Shown here piece after piece: positions 63,526-64,000 of a stretch of 64,000 nt of DNA. Position numbers and translations under genes: made by a program. This DNA is from Selaginella moellendorffii (taxonomy: Eukaryota; Streptophyta; Lycopodiopsida; Selaginellales; Selaginellaceae), in NCBI RefSeq assembly GCF_000143415.4, contig NW_003314264.1:2391444-2455443 (forward strand). Direction: 5' to 3'. The first letter of the stretch is position 1, and every line of letters starts with the position of its first letter. The notes beneath the pieces are model-generated. The model saw only the letters and a list, made by a program, of their open reading frames with translations. It ran no database searches and was not told the DNA's origin.

Positions 63526-64000
63526 AATGCTCTTCCGCCGCCACCGCCATCCATCTCCAACACCCCAGGAGCAGCAACACCCCGATCAAACTTCTCGCTC
63601 ATGCGGCTCCTCACGCCCCGCTCCGCAAGAACAGTGTCTCTTCCATTGCGATTCACGCTATCGTCTTCTTCGTCCGCGTCTCCGTCGTCTTCTTCGTCGA
63701 CAGGGGCCGCAGCAGTGAGTCCAGATCGTCATCAAAGGTAGAACTTTTCTTTCTTTCTTTCATCGTCAACTTTGTCATCTCGTCTTCGCAGGGCAAGCAG
63801 ATCAAACGCTCCAAGTCGGCGCTCGATGGTCACCAAAAGGAGAAGAAGCTCACCCGGCTTTACTCCGGAACGTTTCTCGTCAAGCCGACCACTCCTCGTC
63901 CTCATCCCCGGGAAACTTCACAAGCAGACGATGGAGCCCAAGACACTGACCATGCCAACGACACCCAAGGTACGTAAGCTTCCTATGATCAAGTTCATGG
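63526..64000 (+). pseudogene. RING-CH gene, unit 4, start of next array unit (cut by window)
   Basis: Begins at the same breakpoint base as unit 2. It carries an in-frame loss of a few codons in the proline run ('[12 protein letters not shown]') and a 22-bp deletion near 63727 ('gtccagatcgtcatc') that shifts the frame before the exon donor. The transporter/RING-CH fusion is therefore broken in this unit. The zinc finger lies beyond the window. Confidence 0.8.
63526..64000 (+). repeat. Tandem array unit 4 (partial)
   Basis: The first 475 bp of a further unit, showing that the array extends to the right of the window. Confidence 0.9.

Overview
The window is nuclear DNA of a land plant. It carries a plant-type PPR gene, GDSL esterase, HVA22, OVATE-like and Dof-like genes, eukaryotic eS8, a nuclear tRNA-Arg, Ty3/Gypsy and Ty1/Copia retrotransposons, and intron-rich genes whose introns are only about 45-70 nt. 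Very short introns with tight gene spacing fit a lycophyte such as Selaginella best. That assignment is inference, because no marker gene here settles it.

Region 1 (1-14525) is ordinary dense genic DNA: a PPR gene cut by the window edge, an HVA22/REEP-like gene, tRNA-Arg(UCU), a GDSL esterase/lipase, an unrecognised multi-exon gene, an ABC1/ADCK (UbiB-family) kinase, an intronless SIN3-like corepressor protein, a coiled-coil protein and ribosomal protein eS8. Two gene pairs share short divergent promoters.

Region 2 (14776-64000) is a head-to-tail tandem array of a cassette of about 11 kb. There are three complete or near-complete units and the start of a fourth. The cassette order is: RING-CH membrane protein (+), ubiquitin-specific protease (-), AT-rich spacer, glutathionyl-hydroquinone reductase (-), class I organellar peptide release factor RF1 (+), OVATE-like gene (+), divergent Dof-like zinc-finger gene (+), EamA/DMT-type transporter (+). 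The duplication breakpoint lies inside the transporter and inside the RING-CH gene. At the unit 1/2 junction the two reading frames join in frame and predict a transporter/RING-CH fusion.

Each unit has decayed differently. Unit 1 keeps RF1, OVATE and the reductase intact. Unit 2 has a 13-bp frameshifting deletion in RF1 and has lost most of OVATE. Unit 3 has lost the catalytic-cysteine box of the protease and a RING-CH zinc ligand. It also has a Copia element in its reductase gene and has lost the shared reductase/RF1 promoter.

Retrotransposons explain most of the size differences between units. A Gypsy family with LTRs of about 175 bp inserted independently at two sites in the equivalent spacer of units 1 and 2 (4-bp target duplications CCTA and ATTT); unit 3 shows both empty sites. 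The unit 1 copy carries a nested 5.4-kb Gypsy with 1151-bp LTRs (TSD CTCGA) that lacks RNase H and integrase. The unit 2 copy is an internal-deletion derivative with gag fused in frame to integrase. The unit 3 Copia is 4309 bp with identical 88-bp LTRs and one intact 1388-codon ORF that runs into its own 3' LTR. LTR divergence by eye (about 6%, 1.5% and 0%) gives the same age order as the nesting.
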